NCBI GenBank assembly: GCA_032358255.1
Contig: JAULBX010025386.1
Location: 62,001 to 126,000 of the forward strand
Source of the DNA: Heterotrichella gracilis
Lineage: Eukaryota; Sar; Xanthophyceae; Tribonematales; Xanthonemataceae
Length of the DNA stretch: 64,000 bases
Direction: 5' to 3'
The position numbers and the translations under genes were made by a program. The number at the start of each line of letters is the position of its first letter. Positions within the stretch are counted from its first letter, which is position 1. The notes below the pieces were generated by a model that saw only the letters and a list, made by a program, of their open reading frames with translations, did no database searches and was not told the DNA's origin. Of this stretch, positions 1 to 11,166 are shown one piece after another.

Positions 1-1685
1 TCGATAGTGATTTCTGTTTCTTTATAAAAAATCCCTCATCACCCAACTCAGTGCAGCACCACTCAGCCAGGTGCGCCCTTACATTATCCAACACGTCAGG
101 TCCCAAATTAATTGATCATGCCGTAGTCCCTTAAGAGCCAAATTCTAGTGAGAGCATGGCAGCCCTCACTCACCTGCAGCCGCTTCATTTGCGCCACGTT
201 GAAGTCGCTCCCCGCCCGCGTGGCGGCGCTCAGCAGCAGCTCCCCCACCAGGTGCTCAAACCTGTCGCTGCCAAACAGCATGGTGAAAAACTCGGCCCCA
301 TCCATGAAGTTGAGGTCCAGGCCCTCCGAGCCATGCTGGTCGTAACGCTTGCGCAGGTCGGGGTTACCCAGGACCTGCGGGGAAGGTACAGGGCAGGGTT
401 TAGGGTCGGCGTGGGACCTCGATCCGTATTGTGAGTCTTATAAGAGGTAGGTTGGCAACATCTGCCAATTGTGCCACCGCTGCCGCACCGTGCAGCCTAT
501 GGTTTCAACGCAACCCCCAACAGCTTGGCAGTGCAAAGGTAGCATGCAGTGCCAACTAGGAATTGAAAATGCGCATTGGTTGCATCAGCATGTAGTGCCA
601 GCTAGGAGCTGATGATGCTGCTGCTGCTTTCCATGCAGGCCAAATCATGGATGTGAGCTTGGAGCAGGCACCTGGTAGGCCTCGCCAAGTTTCTGGAAGC
701 GCTCCTTGGCGGAGGGGTCATCGGGGTTCTTGTCGGGGTGATACTTGCGCGCTAGCAGGTAATACTGCTTCTTGATGTCGTCCGGCGACGCATCCCGGGG
801 CACTTGCAGCAGGGTGTAGTAGTCCTCCTGGGCTGCCAGGGCATGCAGGCTGCTGTTGAAGAACTGCTGCTGCCATTGCGCCCGCAGGGATGCAAACATG
901 TCGTTGTCTTCTGCCAAAGCAGACATGGGCTGCTCCACCCACTCCCGCGTTTCCTGGCGCCGCACCACGTGTGTGTAAGTGCGGGTGCGGGTGCGGGTGC
1001 GGGTGCGGGTGCAGGAGGACAGGAGTGGTGTGGGGTGAGGAAGAGGTTTAGTGCTTCCCTTCCCCTCCCTTATTCCCCTATTCTCACAACCAAAAAATTG
1101 GGTTTGAGGGCCAGTGAATTCAATGAGGTGGAACATGCCCTGCAGCATGCGGCGATGCGGCATGTGGCCCCGGCAGGAGGTCATATGCATGCATATGCGC
1201 ACCTGGTCCCATGCCTTTCCTCGGCTGCTTTCCACAATTGCCTCGGGAGTGTTTGCAATACCACGGAATATTTGGGCAGTGCCTATGGCTGCACCAGTGA
1301 CCGGAAGGACCACCGCTCCAATGATCCCTGCACACACACAGGCAGAAAATGGGTGCCTGTACATGCTACCAAAGCACAGCCTTTGCCTTGCGGGAGGCTG
1401 TAAGCACAAGCAATAAATGGGTTTGCAGTCTCACAGTTGCAGCTTACCTGCACCAGCGCCCTTGGCAAAGCCTGCAAACCCCTCCTGGTGAGCTCCAATA
1501 ACTGGTGCAGCAATCAGCCCCACTGTGCCAGCAATAACCCCCTTTGCCATCGACTTGAGCCCACTAGCCAGCCCAGCCTTTGCATCCTTCGGTTTTCGTA
1601 GAGAGAACACGTCGTTGAAGTCAAACTGGTAGTCATCTGGGTTCAACGCTGGTGGGTCTTGTTCTTGCACGCGTATGTCTGTCAT
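1..1685 (-). CDS. DnaJ (Hsp40) co-chaperone with X-type C-terminal region, partial at left edge
   Basis: Predicted co-chaperone that stimulates Hsp70 ATPase through its J domain. Visible exons on the minus strand are 1448-1685, 1203-1327, 672-953 and 174-374, all joining in frame and giving 282 residues; the rest lies beyond the left edge. The J domain starts near residue 164 ([10 protein letters not shown]) and has the diagnostic HPD at 193-195, followed by [20 protein letters not shown]. After it comes the DnaJ-X type region ([11 protein letters not shown]...). The first 120 residues are a Gly/Ala-rich hydrophobic segment ([32 protein letters not shown]) placed before the J domain. That order is unlike a plain type II Hsp40, and the segment resembles the Gly-rich C-terminal stretch of VPS13-like proteins. 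ATG 1685 is the first Met in the frame close to conserved sequence; an upstream exon cannot be excluded. Confidence 0.85.
981..1010. repeat. GCGGGT hexamer microsatellite in intron
   Basis: Five tandem copies of gcgggt lie in the intron before the J-domain exon of the DnaJ gene. On the coding strand this reads as a C-rich (CGCACC)n tract about 30 bases upstream of the acceptor, where it may serve as part of the pyrimidine-rich region. Confidence 0.7.
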
Positions 1686-2326
1686 GTCTCTGTGCGACTT
1701 TTTCCTTGTCCTGTAGCCACGTTGGTTCAAGTCCAAAGAGCTACCACATCCCAAAATGCAGCCGTGATCGCTGCCAAAGAGAGGTGGCCCAGGGGCCCCA
1801 TGTGGGCACAGTGCCTTGCCAACCCAACAGTCCCTTGTCCTTGAAAGCAACCTGCCTATGGAACCAGCAATCGTATTGCGGCCTGTCCAAGGAGAAGATC
1901 AAGTTCGTTAACAGTGAGCCAGGCTGTGTTTGAAACTGTCTGAGGTCCACGAGTTGCGACGTACGCAGGACACGAGCTGGGCTGGAGCTGGGTGAATCAA
2001 CGAGAGCTGGCTAAGCAACGAGGCTACCACTTGCAACTTTTCTTCAAAAAAAGACAGAGCTGAGGGCAGTTATGCTTACCAACTGCAGCCTCTTGCCCAA
2101 GCGTGCTGGCTATACAACATTCTCCCCTGGGGATATCGATAAAGGCGTGTGCTTTTTTGTTTGGCCTGCCTGCTGATGTCACCACTGTTATATATATTTG
2201 CAACCATGCGTGTGGACAACTGTATTCGGGACCTCTGGCTCACTTAAATAAACGCAACTGCTGGTTTTATAGTTTTGCTGCAATGAGTGTGCGTAAATCT
2301 GTCTTTTGTCGAATAAAGTGAACGAC
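1686..2326. promoter_or_regulatory. Divergent intergenic region between DnaJ and Spartan genes
   Basis: About 640 bases separate the minus-strand start of the DnaJ gene from the plus-strand start of the Spartan gene, so it presumably holds both promoters and 5' UTRs. I see no convincing conserved promoter box. Confidence 0.5.
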
Positions 2327-4759
2327 ATGGATGTTGATCTCACCGACTCGCAACTGGAAGCCCTCGACCCCTGCCCGGACGCCCATTCGCTTTTTTGTTA
2401 CTATCACGACCTCTATTTTGCGGGGACATTAGGGGCGTGCAGCGTTGAGTGGAGCAGCGCCAGGATGACCCTGTAAGTCTCGCAACCCCAATACCCTATA
2501 TGCATGCATATGCCCACCAGTGCTTTTCCAGATCATCCATCCTTGTGCATATGTAGGCACTCAAGTACAGCTGTTTGGAAGCATCTGTCATGGAAAACGA
2601 GGTTATCTAGTGCCTAGAACTGCGCTGTAAATAATTTGGGCACGTTTGTGACGCAAGTTGTTCTGCAGGTGTGCGGGCGTGTGCCAGTATGACAGGCATG
2701 GTGGGTGCAGGATAAAACTCTCAGAGCCGTTGCTAAAGGTGCGTGCCTATCACATGTTGGGTTATATATATCCAATTATGCTATTTAAATTGAACCAAAC
2801 TTCATCTAAGCATTGGTTGCTGCCTGCAGTTCCGGCCTTCCCGTGACCTGAAAGAAACGCTGCTGCACGAAATGATCCACGCCTACCTCTTCCTGAACAA
2901 GATACAAGACGGGGATCATGGGCCAAAGTTCCAGGAGAAAATGAACTTCATCAACAACGCAACCTTCGCGGATCACCAGGTGAGGCATGCGCCAGCAGAT
3001 GGGTATTCCATGCTGTGCACGCTGTGCCTTGTATCACCCACCGCACACTTAATTACTGTGATACATTTCACACACAAAGGCAAATTTACAGGGCAAGGCG
3101 GTTATGCCTTGCCCTTATGTATATCATAGTGCACGCACTCTTCGACCACTGTAGACCTTTGAATTCTGTGACAATTTGCATCGCCATGTATGCAGCGGCC
3201 GCCAGGTGGCTACAACATCACCGTCTACCACACCATGCACGCCGAGGTAGACAACTACCGCACCCACCACTGGAAATGTGAGCGCTGCGCCAACCTTGTC
3301 AAGCGGGCAATGAACCGGCCACCCCAGGAGGCGGATTGCAGGGGCGTCATGGGCCGAGGGGCGGAATGCAAGGACCCCAAGTGCCTGTACCATATGCACC
3401 AAAAGACTTGCGGGGGCACATACATCAAGGTGGGGTCAGGCAGGTGTTACCTGCTTGCACACCGTAATTGCATTTCTTTTGCAACACTGCTGAACTCTTG
3501 CGCTGCAAAATTCGGCAGCACCTTTAATGCATGTGTCGGCGGTGCTTGGAGCTGATCTTGCACGGCGCTGCAGGATGTGTAGAGCCTACAGCTGGCTCAG
3601 CCTGCTGGATAATGCATGGCATGCGATTATGCAGTCCATGCCATAGCCTATGGCATAGGCATACACACCACTGAATCTACGAAATTTTGGGAATGAGAGT
3701 TAAAATGTTTTTTATTTGTTGCAGGAGAATGAGACAACCACGTCGCGGCAATCAATGTGTTGAGAATAAGATAAAAGGAGAACACTCTTTTCTTCTTTCA
3801 TCTTATTCTGCATGAACTGCATATTTTATCGCTTTGCTTAAAGAGAAATGTTTAATATTTTCCCTTTCCCCCAGATTGCAGAGCCTAAAGGGTACGTCAA
3901 CAAGAAGAAGAAAAAAGCCGAAGCAGAGGGTGCAGTGGCCACCAAGCGGCCCCGCACGCAGCCCACCAACGGAACCCAGGACATCCTATCCCTGTTCAAG
4001 CGTGCCCAGGACACCTCTGGCGCGTCAACATCCACTGCAGTGGCTGGCGGTGCGGGGGAGAAGCCCATTGGCGAGGCTGTGCAGCACCCTGCCCTGACAG
4101 CTGCCATAGAGGCATGCACCAGCGGGGGTGGCGCTGAGGATGAGTTGGACAGGGCTGCCATGCGGGAGGGCACTGCTGCTGCGGCGCTGGGCCGGCTGCA
4201 GGGTGGTGGTGGGGGAGGGGGTGCGGCGGCGGCGCAGGATGGCGCTGCAGGTGCAGGCGGCAAGGCGCCGCAGTGGCAGGCAGTGCGGGAACCTGGCAGT
4301 GCAAAGGGCGAGGGGAGTGGCGGCGGTCATGCGGTACTGGAGGAAACGATGGATGCTCACCCTGCACAGGAACCTCCTGGGACCAGGCCAGCATTGGGAG
4401 ATGCGAGCAATCTGCGGAGTGGAAGCCATGGTGGTGGGGGCAGCAGCCAACAGCAGCAGCCGACGCAAGTCAAGCCCCTCCCTGCCCTGGCCCCTGCCAC
4501 TGGCAGTGCTAGTGCCTCAGGACAAATGAAGCCGCATTTGGTGCCCGCTCGCCAGCCAGCGCAGCAGCAGCAGCAAGCGGATGAGGTGATTGATCTGGTT
4601 GGAGACGACAGCCAGGATCAAGGCATTGGTGGTTTCAGCGGTGGCGCCAGCGGGGTTGCTGCTGTTGAGTGCCCTGTGTGCCAAATGACCTGGCCTGGGG
4701 GTGCGGTATCCAATGCAGAGCTGAACAAGCACATAGATGCGTGCCTGGGCTTGCTGTAG
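2327..4759 (+). CDS. SPRTN: Spartan/DVC1-like DNA-protein crosslink metalloprotease (SprT domain)
   Basis: Predicted DNA-dependent metalloprotease that degrades proteins covalently trapped on DNA during replication. Exons 2327-2472, 2669-2738, 2830-2979, 3196-3429 and 3875-4759 join in frame (1485 nt, 494 residues). The SprT domain fills roughly residues 5-200, with the zinc site HEMIH at 85-89, a downstream DHGPKF giving a third His near 102, and Cys pairs (CERC, CKDPKC) of the zinc ribbon. The long last exon is low-complexity and carries a basic stretch (210-214), a PIP-like sequence QDILSLFK (235-242, lacking the final aromatic), a SUMO-interaction-like VIDLV followed by acidic residues (438-442), and a C-terminal UBZ4 finger (C466, C469, H486, C490). 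A p97-binding SHP box is at best weakly present (FSGG near 454). Domain order matches animal Spartan. Start ATG 2327 precedes a normal SprT N-terminus. Confidence 0.92.
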
Positions 4760-5715
4760 ATAGGTAGTCAGGTAGGAGGTGGAGAGGGTTCTCGTTTTGT
4801 TTGGCATTGCGTTAGGTACTGCTATAGATAACAGTTTATTGCTCATGTTTTTGTTGTCTGTACATTTTTCAGTTACTGTACTCGCCTGGCGTCTTGTTGG
4901 GTGGACTGCTGCAGCGTTGAGTGCAATTAAATTCTGTGTCATCATAATGGCATTATGTGGTGGCATCTTTGGTGCACTTCACTGAGAGGGTCTGTCTGCT
5001 TGTGTAGCCTGGGCACGCAGCCTTGGCAACATGTCATTTTTTCCTTCGTGGAAACTACTCGTCTAACAGTGTCTCTGCACCTTGAAAGCAGTACTGCATC
5101 ATGCCTTCTATCAGCTTTAACAGGGTTTTTCTTTAGGGTTTATCTACATTCTAGGGTTCTTTGTGGGCGCAGGCACGGTGGACGGCCACGCACAAAAAGC
5201 ACCCACCGGGCGGGGGAAAGTCTCGGGACATCAAGTGCGCCACATTCTGTTGCCCACAAAGCTGTTTCCAACGGTGGTTGTGGTACTTTAGTACAAGCGA
5301 CACCGGCACATGCATCAACGTGGGTGAGCGCGCTCTCGAGCTAGTGAAAACCGCCGTCACGTCAAATAGCAAAGTTGCGAATGCTACAACCGTGTGGACC
5401 CTGTTTCCGAGAGTGCTCTCGTTGCAAACCCACTGTACTGCTTGTTAGTGGTTAGCGCTAACCGTCGGAAGAAGCTATCCACTCGTTTAGCAGGTGAGCG
5501 GCTGTAATGCACCAGCAACCAGTGCCACACTTCACCCACTCCACGTCAGCCAGACGATGAGATGGTAGCATCGCCATTGCCTGTTACGTTTTCACTGGCG
5601 TCGCTCAATATAAGCGAACCGGTGTGTAGAGCGTCCCTTGCATCCCTTGTGAAGTTCGACCTACTGGGTTTTGGATGCGGTTCCGCCTATTGATGTCAAC
5701 ATAAATCACTGCAGG
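4760..5715. other. Intergenic region, Spartan 3' end to armadillo gene start
   Basis: This holds the Spartan 3' UTR and the promoter/5' UTR of the downstream gene on the same strand. The short open frames here have no recognisable protein features and no splice-site support. Confidence 0.5.
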
Positions 5716-8700
5716 ATGGCCAAGAGAATTCGTGACGATAGTGATGGCATGGCGACTTTGATTCAGGACCTGGAAACCGCCTCCGTGCGCACCCCAGAAG
5801 CCAAAATCAAGGTGAATACCCGTAGCGAATCTCGCGCATGCCTAATGCTGCCAACCCTTGTGGGGGCCCAAACGGTTGTTAGCAGCGTCACCCCAATGGC
5901 ATTGTCATTGTCTAGTGGCCCATCACCAAGCTAGTGTTGCTATTACCTGCTTCCGCAGGCTTTGAGGAAGGTCCAGGACGCGATAGACCCTTCTGATGAG
6001 CAGTATAACACCCAGAAGGAGCTGGTGGCAGGCGGCATTGCCACCACTTTGGTGGATTTGCTGTCTGAACAGGGCTCAGTGGCCCAGGAGTCAGCAGCCA
6101 CGATTGCCATGATTGCTAGGTGGGGCCAGGTGGACAACTGGCACCAATATGGAAAAGCATTGCATAGTAACATAAGTCTACCACTAGTTCCGCTGTGTGG
6201 GGAGGGGAGAGGAGGGGTGTGTGGTTACCATGGCTAGGCGGGCCTGAGGGAGGTGGGTGATGATGTGAGTTTTGTACTACACTAGTACTAGTACGTGAGA
6301 GTCCCGGCAAATAATGACAGGCATATTGTGACACAAGCTGTTCTTGCCACCACCACGCCCACATGGACAGCACTCAAAAGTCCCTCTCCCCTTCCCATGC
6401 CAGGCAGAGCCCGGTGACGGTGATGCGCATTAAGCAGGGCAACGACATGGGGCTGGCCTCAGACAAGGTCACCTACAACCCTGTGCAACAAGACCTCGCT
6501 GACAGCGGAGCAATCAAGTGCGTGCCTGGGGCCCTCACCTACAGATGGTTGCAAACCCCCTTATTGCTCGTACCCTCAACATACACTGCACCTGGCTGCC
6601 CACTGGCCACTCTCCACCCACCAGCTTCACAGCTCACCTCCCAACGATTCACATTGCTGTGAATGCACTGCTGGGACGGCAATAGACATAGCATGACTCC
6701 ACTTGGGCTGGGGTGGCATGTGCGCTGTGCGAGGCTTGGGGGTGCGCACAGCCAAGCACCGGCACCCGGCGTGGGCCACTGGCCGCACGGATTGCATCTC
6801 CACCTGTGCTTACCCTTACACCCACCAACACTCTACCCTTGACCCATACTTGACGCTCGCCCCCTGCGGCCATTGATGAATACACCCCTCAGCCACTACG
6901 TAGTAAGAAAATGCGTGGAATTGGTCTAGAAAGAATCTGCAGAATCGTGACTCACCCCTCTGTGCAGCTCCCTGGTAATCTAAACCCTGATCCCAACCTT
7001 AGGTACCCTAACCCCTAACCCCCTGGTACCACCCTTGTGCAGCTCCCTGGTTGGCCTCATCCTGAGCGGCGAGGACAGCGAGGAGGCCTCCGAGGCGCTG
7101 GATGCGCTGTGCTCCTTCAACCGCCAAAACAAGCTCACATACCTCCTGGCGCTGGTCAAGGAGCTCAACAGCGGGAACAACCAGGTGCGCGCCAGGGGGC
7201 AGAACCCCAAACTATAGAACCTCAAACCCTTAAACCCTGCACAGGTCGCGTGAGCTGTACCCCCCTGGAGGAGGAGCTCGGCGGCGGTAGGGGGCTGGGT
7301 GGCAACGGTTGCACTTTTGGCGATCTGAGTCTGGCGTTGCTTTACACAGTCGACCTACCCGGCTGGGCACTAAACAGCGAGAGCAACCAGGTGCACAGGG
7401 GAAACAAGGCACAAGGCAGTCCCCGCCCCTGCCCTGTGCCATTTTCACATCCCCACCCAGGATCCCCACCCCTTTTGCCCCCCGCAGGTGCTGACCCTCA
7501 TCGACTCTGTGCTGGGGGGCCTGGAGACCATCCGCGATGATGCCGCAGTCATCCTGGACCAAGCGCTGCTCACCATCGTGGGAATCACCCAGAATGGCAG
7601 CAGGGCGGACAAGCTGCATGCAGTGACCCTTCTAGGCACAGTGTGCGAGCAGCGACCAGCGGTGGCGGTACGTGGCGATGGTGGTGGTGGGTTGTGTGTG
7701 GGTGGGGACGGGGGTTGGTTGTGTGGGCATGTTGGCTAGAGCTGTATGTGGACATAACCTAAGGTGACAGCCAGGCAGAAAAGGTGCACACGCCTGGAAA
7801 CGGTGCGGCGACACATGTTGCTGTGGAAATGGCGGGTGTGGGCGGTTTAGGAGGGGCTCTGTGTGTGTGCATGCGGTGGTGGGTGTGGGTGTGTGGTTAC
7901 TTGGCTGGGGCGTGTGCATGGGTGCGTGTGCGGCATCAATGCTGACGCTGGTGGCGTGCTGTGTGGTGCAGGAGTTTCTGCGGGCAGAGGGCGCCATCCA
8001 GCCTGTGGTCAGCCTCCTCATGACAGGTGGGTGGCGGAAATACCCTGGACAGGTGGATGTGTAGGGGTTTGGGTCAAGGATGTAGGGGTTGCTGCCTTGT
8101 GCACTAAAACCTGTCCAGGTAGTGGGGTATTCATGTTGGAAGATGCAATCATCAGGGTGACGCGGATGGCATGCATGAATGCAGCTAATTACACAGCTGT
8201 AGTTAAGTGGCGCACATTCGTTCCTCCTGAGTAGCAACGAACCATTCATTGCGGCATTGTTAAAGCAATCATACAACATGGCTACTTAGGTTCATGATTG
8301 CTTTCTGCATGCATTTATGTCTCCGTGCATTCCATCTTGTCCCTTTATTGCCAACCCCGCCATACAGGTGACCTTGAGGCTGTCCATTAATATCATCATC
8401 ATGTATCTGTGTGATACTCCTCCCTACAGGTGACCTTGAGGTGAAGGACGCGGCTGTGCACACGCTGTGGCTGCTGGTCAAGGAGAGCAAGCGGGTGCTC
8501 AGCCCAGGCAGCGGGCTGCTGGGGGTGGAAGGGGTGGACCTCATCGAGCCGCTGCTGGAGGTCATCCAGGAGGCACAGGTGGGTGGTGTAAGAAAGGGGA
8601 AAGGGGTGGGGGAGTGAACCAGTGCTGGGATTCCATTCAGGGGCCACAGTGGGGGTGGGGGGGACATGGGGGGTTGCAAGTGTGGTGGGGGATTTGATGT

Positions 8701-9577
8701 TGATTAACCTCATCGTGGAGTGGCGAGAGCGGTGCGTGTTGTCAAGTGGCTTGCATGTAACATGTCGCATCTACAACCCCTACATGATGCCCGCCTATTT
8801 GCCCACGCACCCATTTGAAATCTCATGAGACATTCCTCAAATGTGGCTGCCCACCCTTTGCCCACTAGACCATGTGGCACCCCATTTTGCCCACCCACTT
8901 GCCCACCACCCAATTTGCTAGTCCCGAGCCCCGTGGCTGTTGTCCTCAGGCCCAGGAAAGCAAGGTAGAACCCGAATCCGCGAAAGAACCCGCGGCTGCA
9001 TCAGAGGAACCACAAGGGGAAGAGGTGGAAAACGGGGAGGTAATTAGCGATCCACCCACCTTTTTACACCCCGTGACCTGGTACAGTTGCACCATTTCTG
9101 CTGGTCAGACCACCATCAATCCTTGCCCACCCCCAGCAGCAGCCTTGCCCACCATGCCCACCCATTGCCCACCTCGTAATTCGCTGTTAGCATATATGAT
9201 AGCCGCAGCCTTGCCCACCACGATTTTTGTTGGCGTGTATGGTTTACCAAGCGTATATATTGGATACAAAGTTACGTGATGGCACCAAGCGCCTTTCAAA
9301 GCGCTTCATCCTCGTCCTTAAACCATAAATATAACCAACCAACCCTTAGTTCAAAACCCTTGGCTGCGCGCCTGTGCAGGTGGAGGAAGAGAAGGAGGCA
9401 GCCGCTGAGGAAGCCGGAGCGGAGGCCAATGGCACCTGTGACGAGGACTCCGAGTCGATCATCGGCAACAAGGCGGATGCCGAGGCGCTGCTTGAAGCCC
9501 TTGCCGCCGAGGACCCCGACGTGCGCAGCAAGGTCAAGGGGAGCGCACCCAACAAGAAAAGGTGCTACATCATGTGA
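5716..9577 (+). CDS. Armadillo-repeat protein with C-terminal CaaX box
   Basis: Nine exons (5716-5811, 5959-6119, 6404-6517, 7043-7184, 7488-7667, 7972-8026, 8430-8578, 8950-9039, 9380-9577) join with consistent phases (1185 nt, 394 residues). The body is a run of armadillo/HEAT-type helices, for example GGIATTLVDLLSEQGSVAQE, DSGAINSLVGLILSGEDSEE and EGAIQPVVSLLMTGDLEVKD, which normally bind protein partners. An acidic, probably disordered tail follows (exons 8-9, rich in Glu/Ala). The protein ends KKRCYIM, a four-residue CaaX motif (Cys 391, terminal Met favours farnesylation) behind basic residues. This suggests a lipid-anchored scaffold on the plasma or an internal membrane. I cannot name an orthologue. 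The exon 3/4 junction gives Asn (AA|C). The TTG-initiated extension upstream of 5716 was not accepted. Confidence 0.82.
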
Positions 9578-9714
9578 ACGGGGTGTCACCGGCGGGGGAT
9601 GGGTGGGGGAGGTAGTATGTGGAGGGGACACGGGCTGGGGGTGGGGCGACGCAGAGTGTGGTGGATGGCAGGGCTGGTGCGGAGGCGCTGCAGGGGTGCG
9701 CTGGCTGTGGGGGA

Positions 9715-9835
9715 TCCCAGCGTGCGCAGCAAAGCCGGAATATGGAGCAAAGGGGGGGATGACATGTGTAGGAGATTTGCTGAGCCGGGCTGGGGCTGCT
9801 GCACCTCTTGGAAGCGGTGCGGCATCATGTGAGGG
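9715..9835 (+). pseudogene. Degenerate echo of the armadillo gene's last exon
   Basis: The stretch starting near 9718 copies the exon sequence at 9518 (both read gtgcgcagcaa). Near 9820-9832 it again encodes KRC-x-IM followed by a TGA stop, as in the real exon (KKRCYIM at 9557-9577). The middle is diverged and carries inserted sequence. It has no splice support, so I treat it as a decayed duplication. Confidence 0.5.
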
Positions 9836-10287
9836 CAGCTCAGTCAACAAGCAGCGCTACAGCATGCGAGGGGCAGCACATTGAGCCAGCAGGGGGCAGT
9901 GTCATATGGGAGGAGGCTAGGCAAGGTGGTGGTGGTGCTACATCAAAACATGGAGCTGGGGGGGGGCGGGAGGGAGCGCTCCAGAGGCGGGAGGGGGGCA
10001 CAGGAGGTATTTAAGAGCGCAGCGGTGTTTTTGGGGGGTTGGGTCCGATTTTCAGGAGTGTGAACGCAGTCATTATGGAGTAGGTTGATGGATGTGTTAT
10101 TGGCTCAACCTGATGTCAACAGCAGGCAGTAATGTGTTGGATGGCATTGGAGGACTCCTGTACAGCGGGCCAGGTTTTCAAAATTGGCTGTGGCGCATGC
10201 ACCACTGCGCGGTCTGTCAGAGTCCACTGCATTTATAATCGTGCTGCGGCGCATGCACCACCCTTTTACTCACAGGCCATGCTGTGG

Positions 10288-10419
10288 AGGACCGGCACAA
10301 TGGTGCACCTCTCAACCCCTCCCCTCACCTGGCGTCATCACAATACGCACGGTGTTGGAATCCGTCGCATAGCAGTGACGCTTGTGGTATGTTAGTCGCT
10401 GCACCATTGTGCCGGTCCT
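10288..10419. repeat. 20-bp perfect inverted repeat, arms 93 bases apart
   Basis: The left arm 10288-10307 (aggaccggcacaatggtgca) is the exact reverse complement of the right arm 10400-10419. The arms do not extend. This could be the ends of a small non-autonomous element or a chance foldback; no target-site duplication is evident. Confidence 0.6.
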
Positions 10420-10941
10420 GATATATCCTGAAATCATCCAAAGCATTATTTCCTTGCACATGCATGTACACTAGCCCTTTGCGCTGGTACCAGTGTAGTG
10501 CGCAACGGAACTAGTGTAATACATACTAAGCCTGACCTCTTAATGGTATTGGTGCGCTTGAACAAGGACCTCCTCGCCACAAGGGTACTCACTGTGTATG
10601 CATATCCATGCATGTGCTAGCGCACAGCCACTTGATACTGAGTCCCCAGACACCACCTATTCTAGTTTGAGAACCTGTCGCCCAAAAGCCAGAAACGAAA
10701 GGGAACACACCGTGGGGTGGAACAGCCGAGGCAACACCCAGCTAGCTACCCCTAGCAACTACAGTGCGGCCCAAGCCATATCAGCAGGGTCAACAAAGCC
10801 TTCGCCAAGAGCATGCACCATGCCACAGCTGGTGAGGGTCAACAACGACCTTCACCTACTTGACCTGCTTCGAGGCAGGCAGCACATGCATGCACAGCCA
10901 CAGTTTATGGTGCAGCTGCGAGTCCACGTGGGGCTCCTGAT

Positions 10942-11166
10942 CTTGGCGTACGCCAAGAACCGAAAGAGCCAGCTCCTTGCAATGGCCGGCACTGCGGTGG
11001 CAGCCAGAAGATAAGTGCGAATGGCTAGTCAGATTCTGGCGTACGCCAAGACTCTTGAACGCTGGCACCCACCCAAAATTGCAGCACAAGTACTCCACAC
11101 GAGAGGAAGGCAGCATACATGAAACCGCTGACCATGGCATGCGCGCAGATCTTCGCGTACGCCAAG
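10942..11166. repeat. Three copies of a GTACGC-centred palindrome
   Basis: 10942-10957 reads cttggcgtacgccaag, a perfect 16-bp palindrome. 11036-11050 and 11151-11166 repeat it with one or two changes. Copies one and three also share flanking sequence (gaaagag(c/t)(c/t)ag... and ...ctccttgcaat), so they are diverged duplicates of a segment of about 60 bases. Confidence 0.65.

Noticed and set aside
5671-5715. Upstream extension of the armadillo protein
   Set aside because: The extension begins at TTG, not ATG; the first ATG in frame is at 5716.
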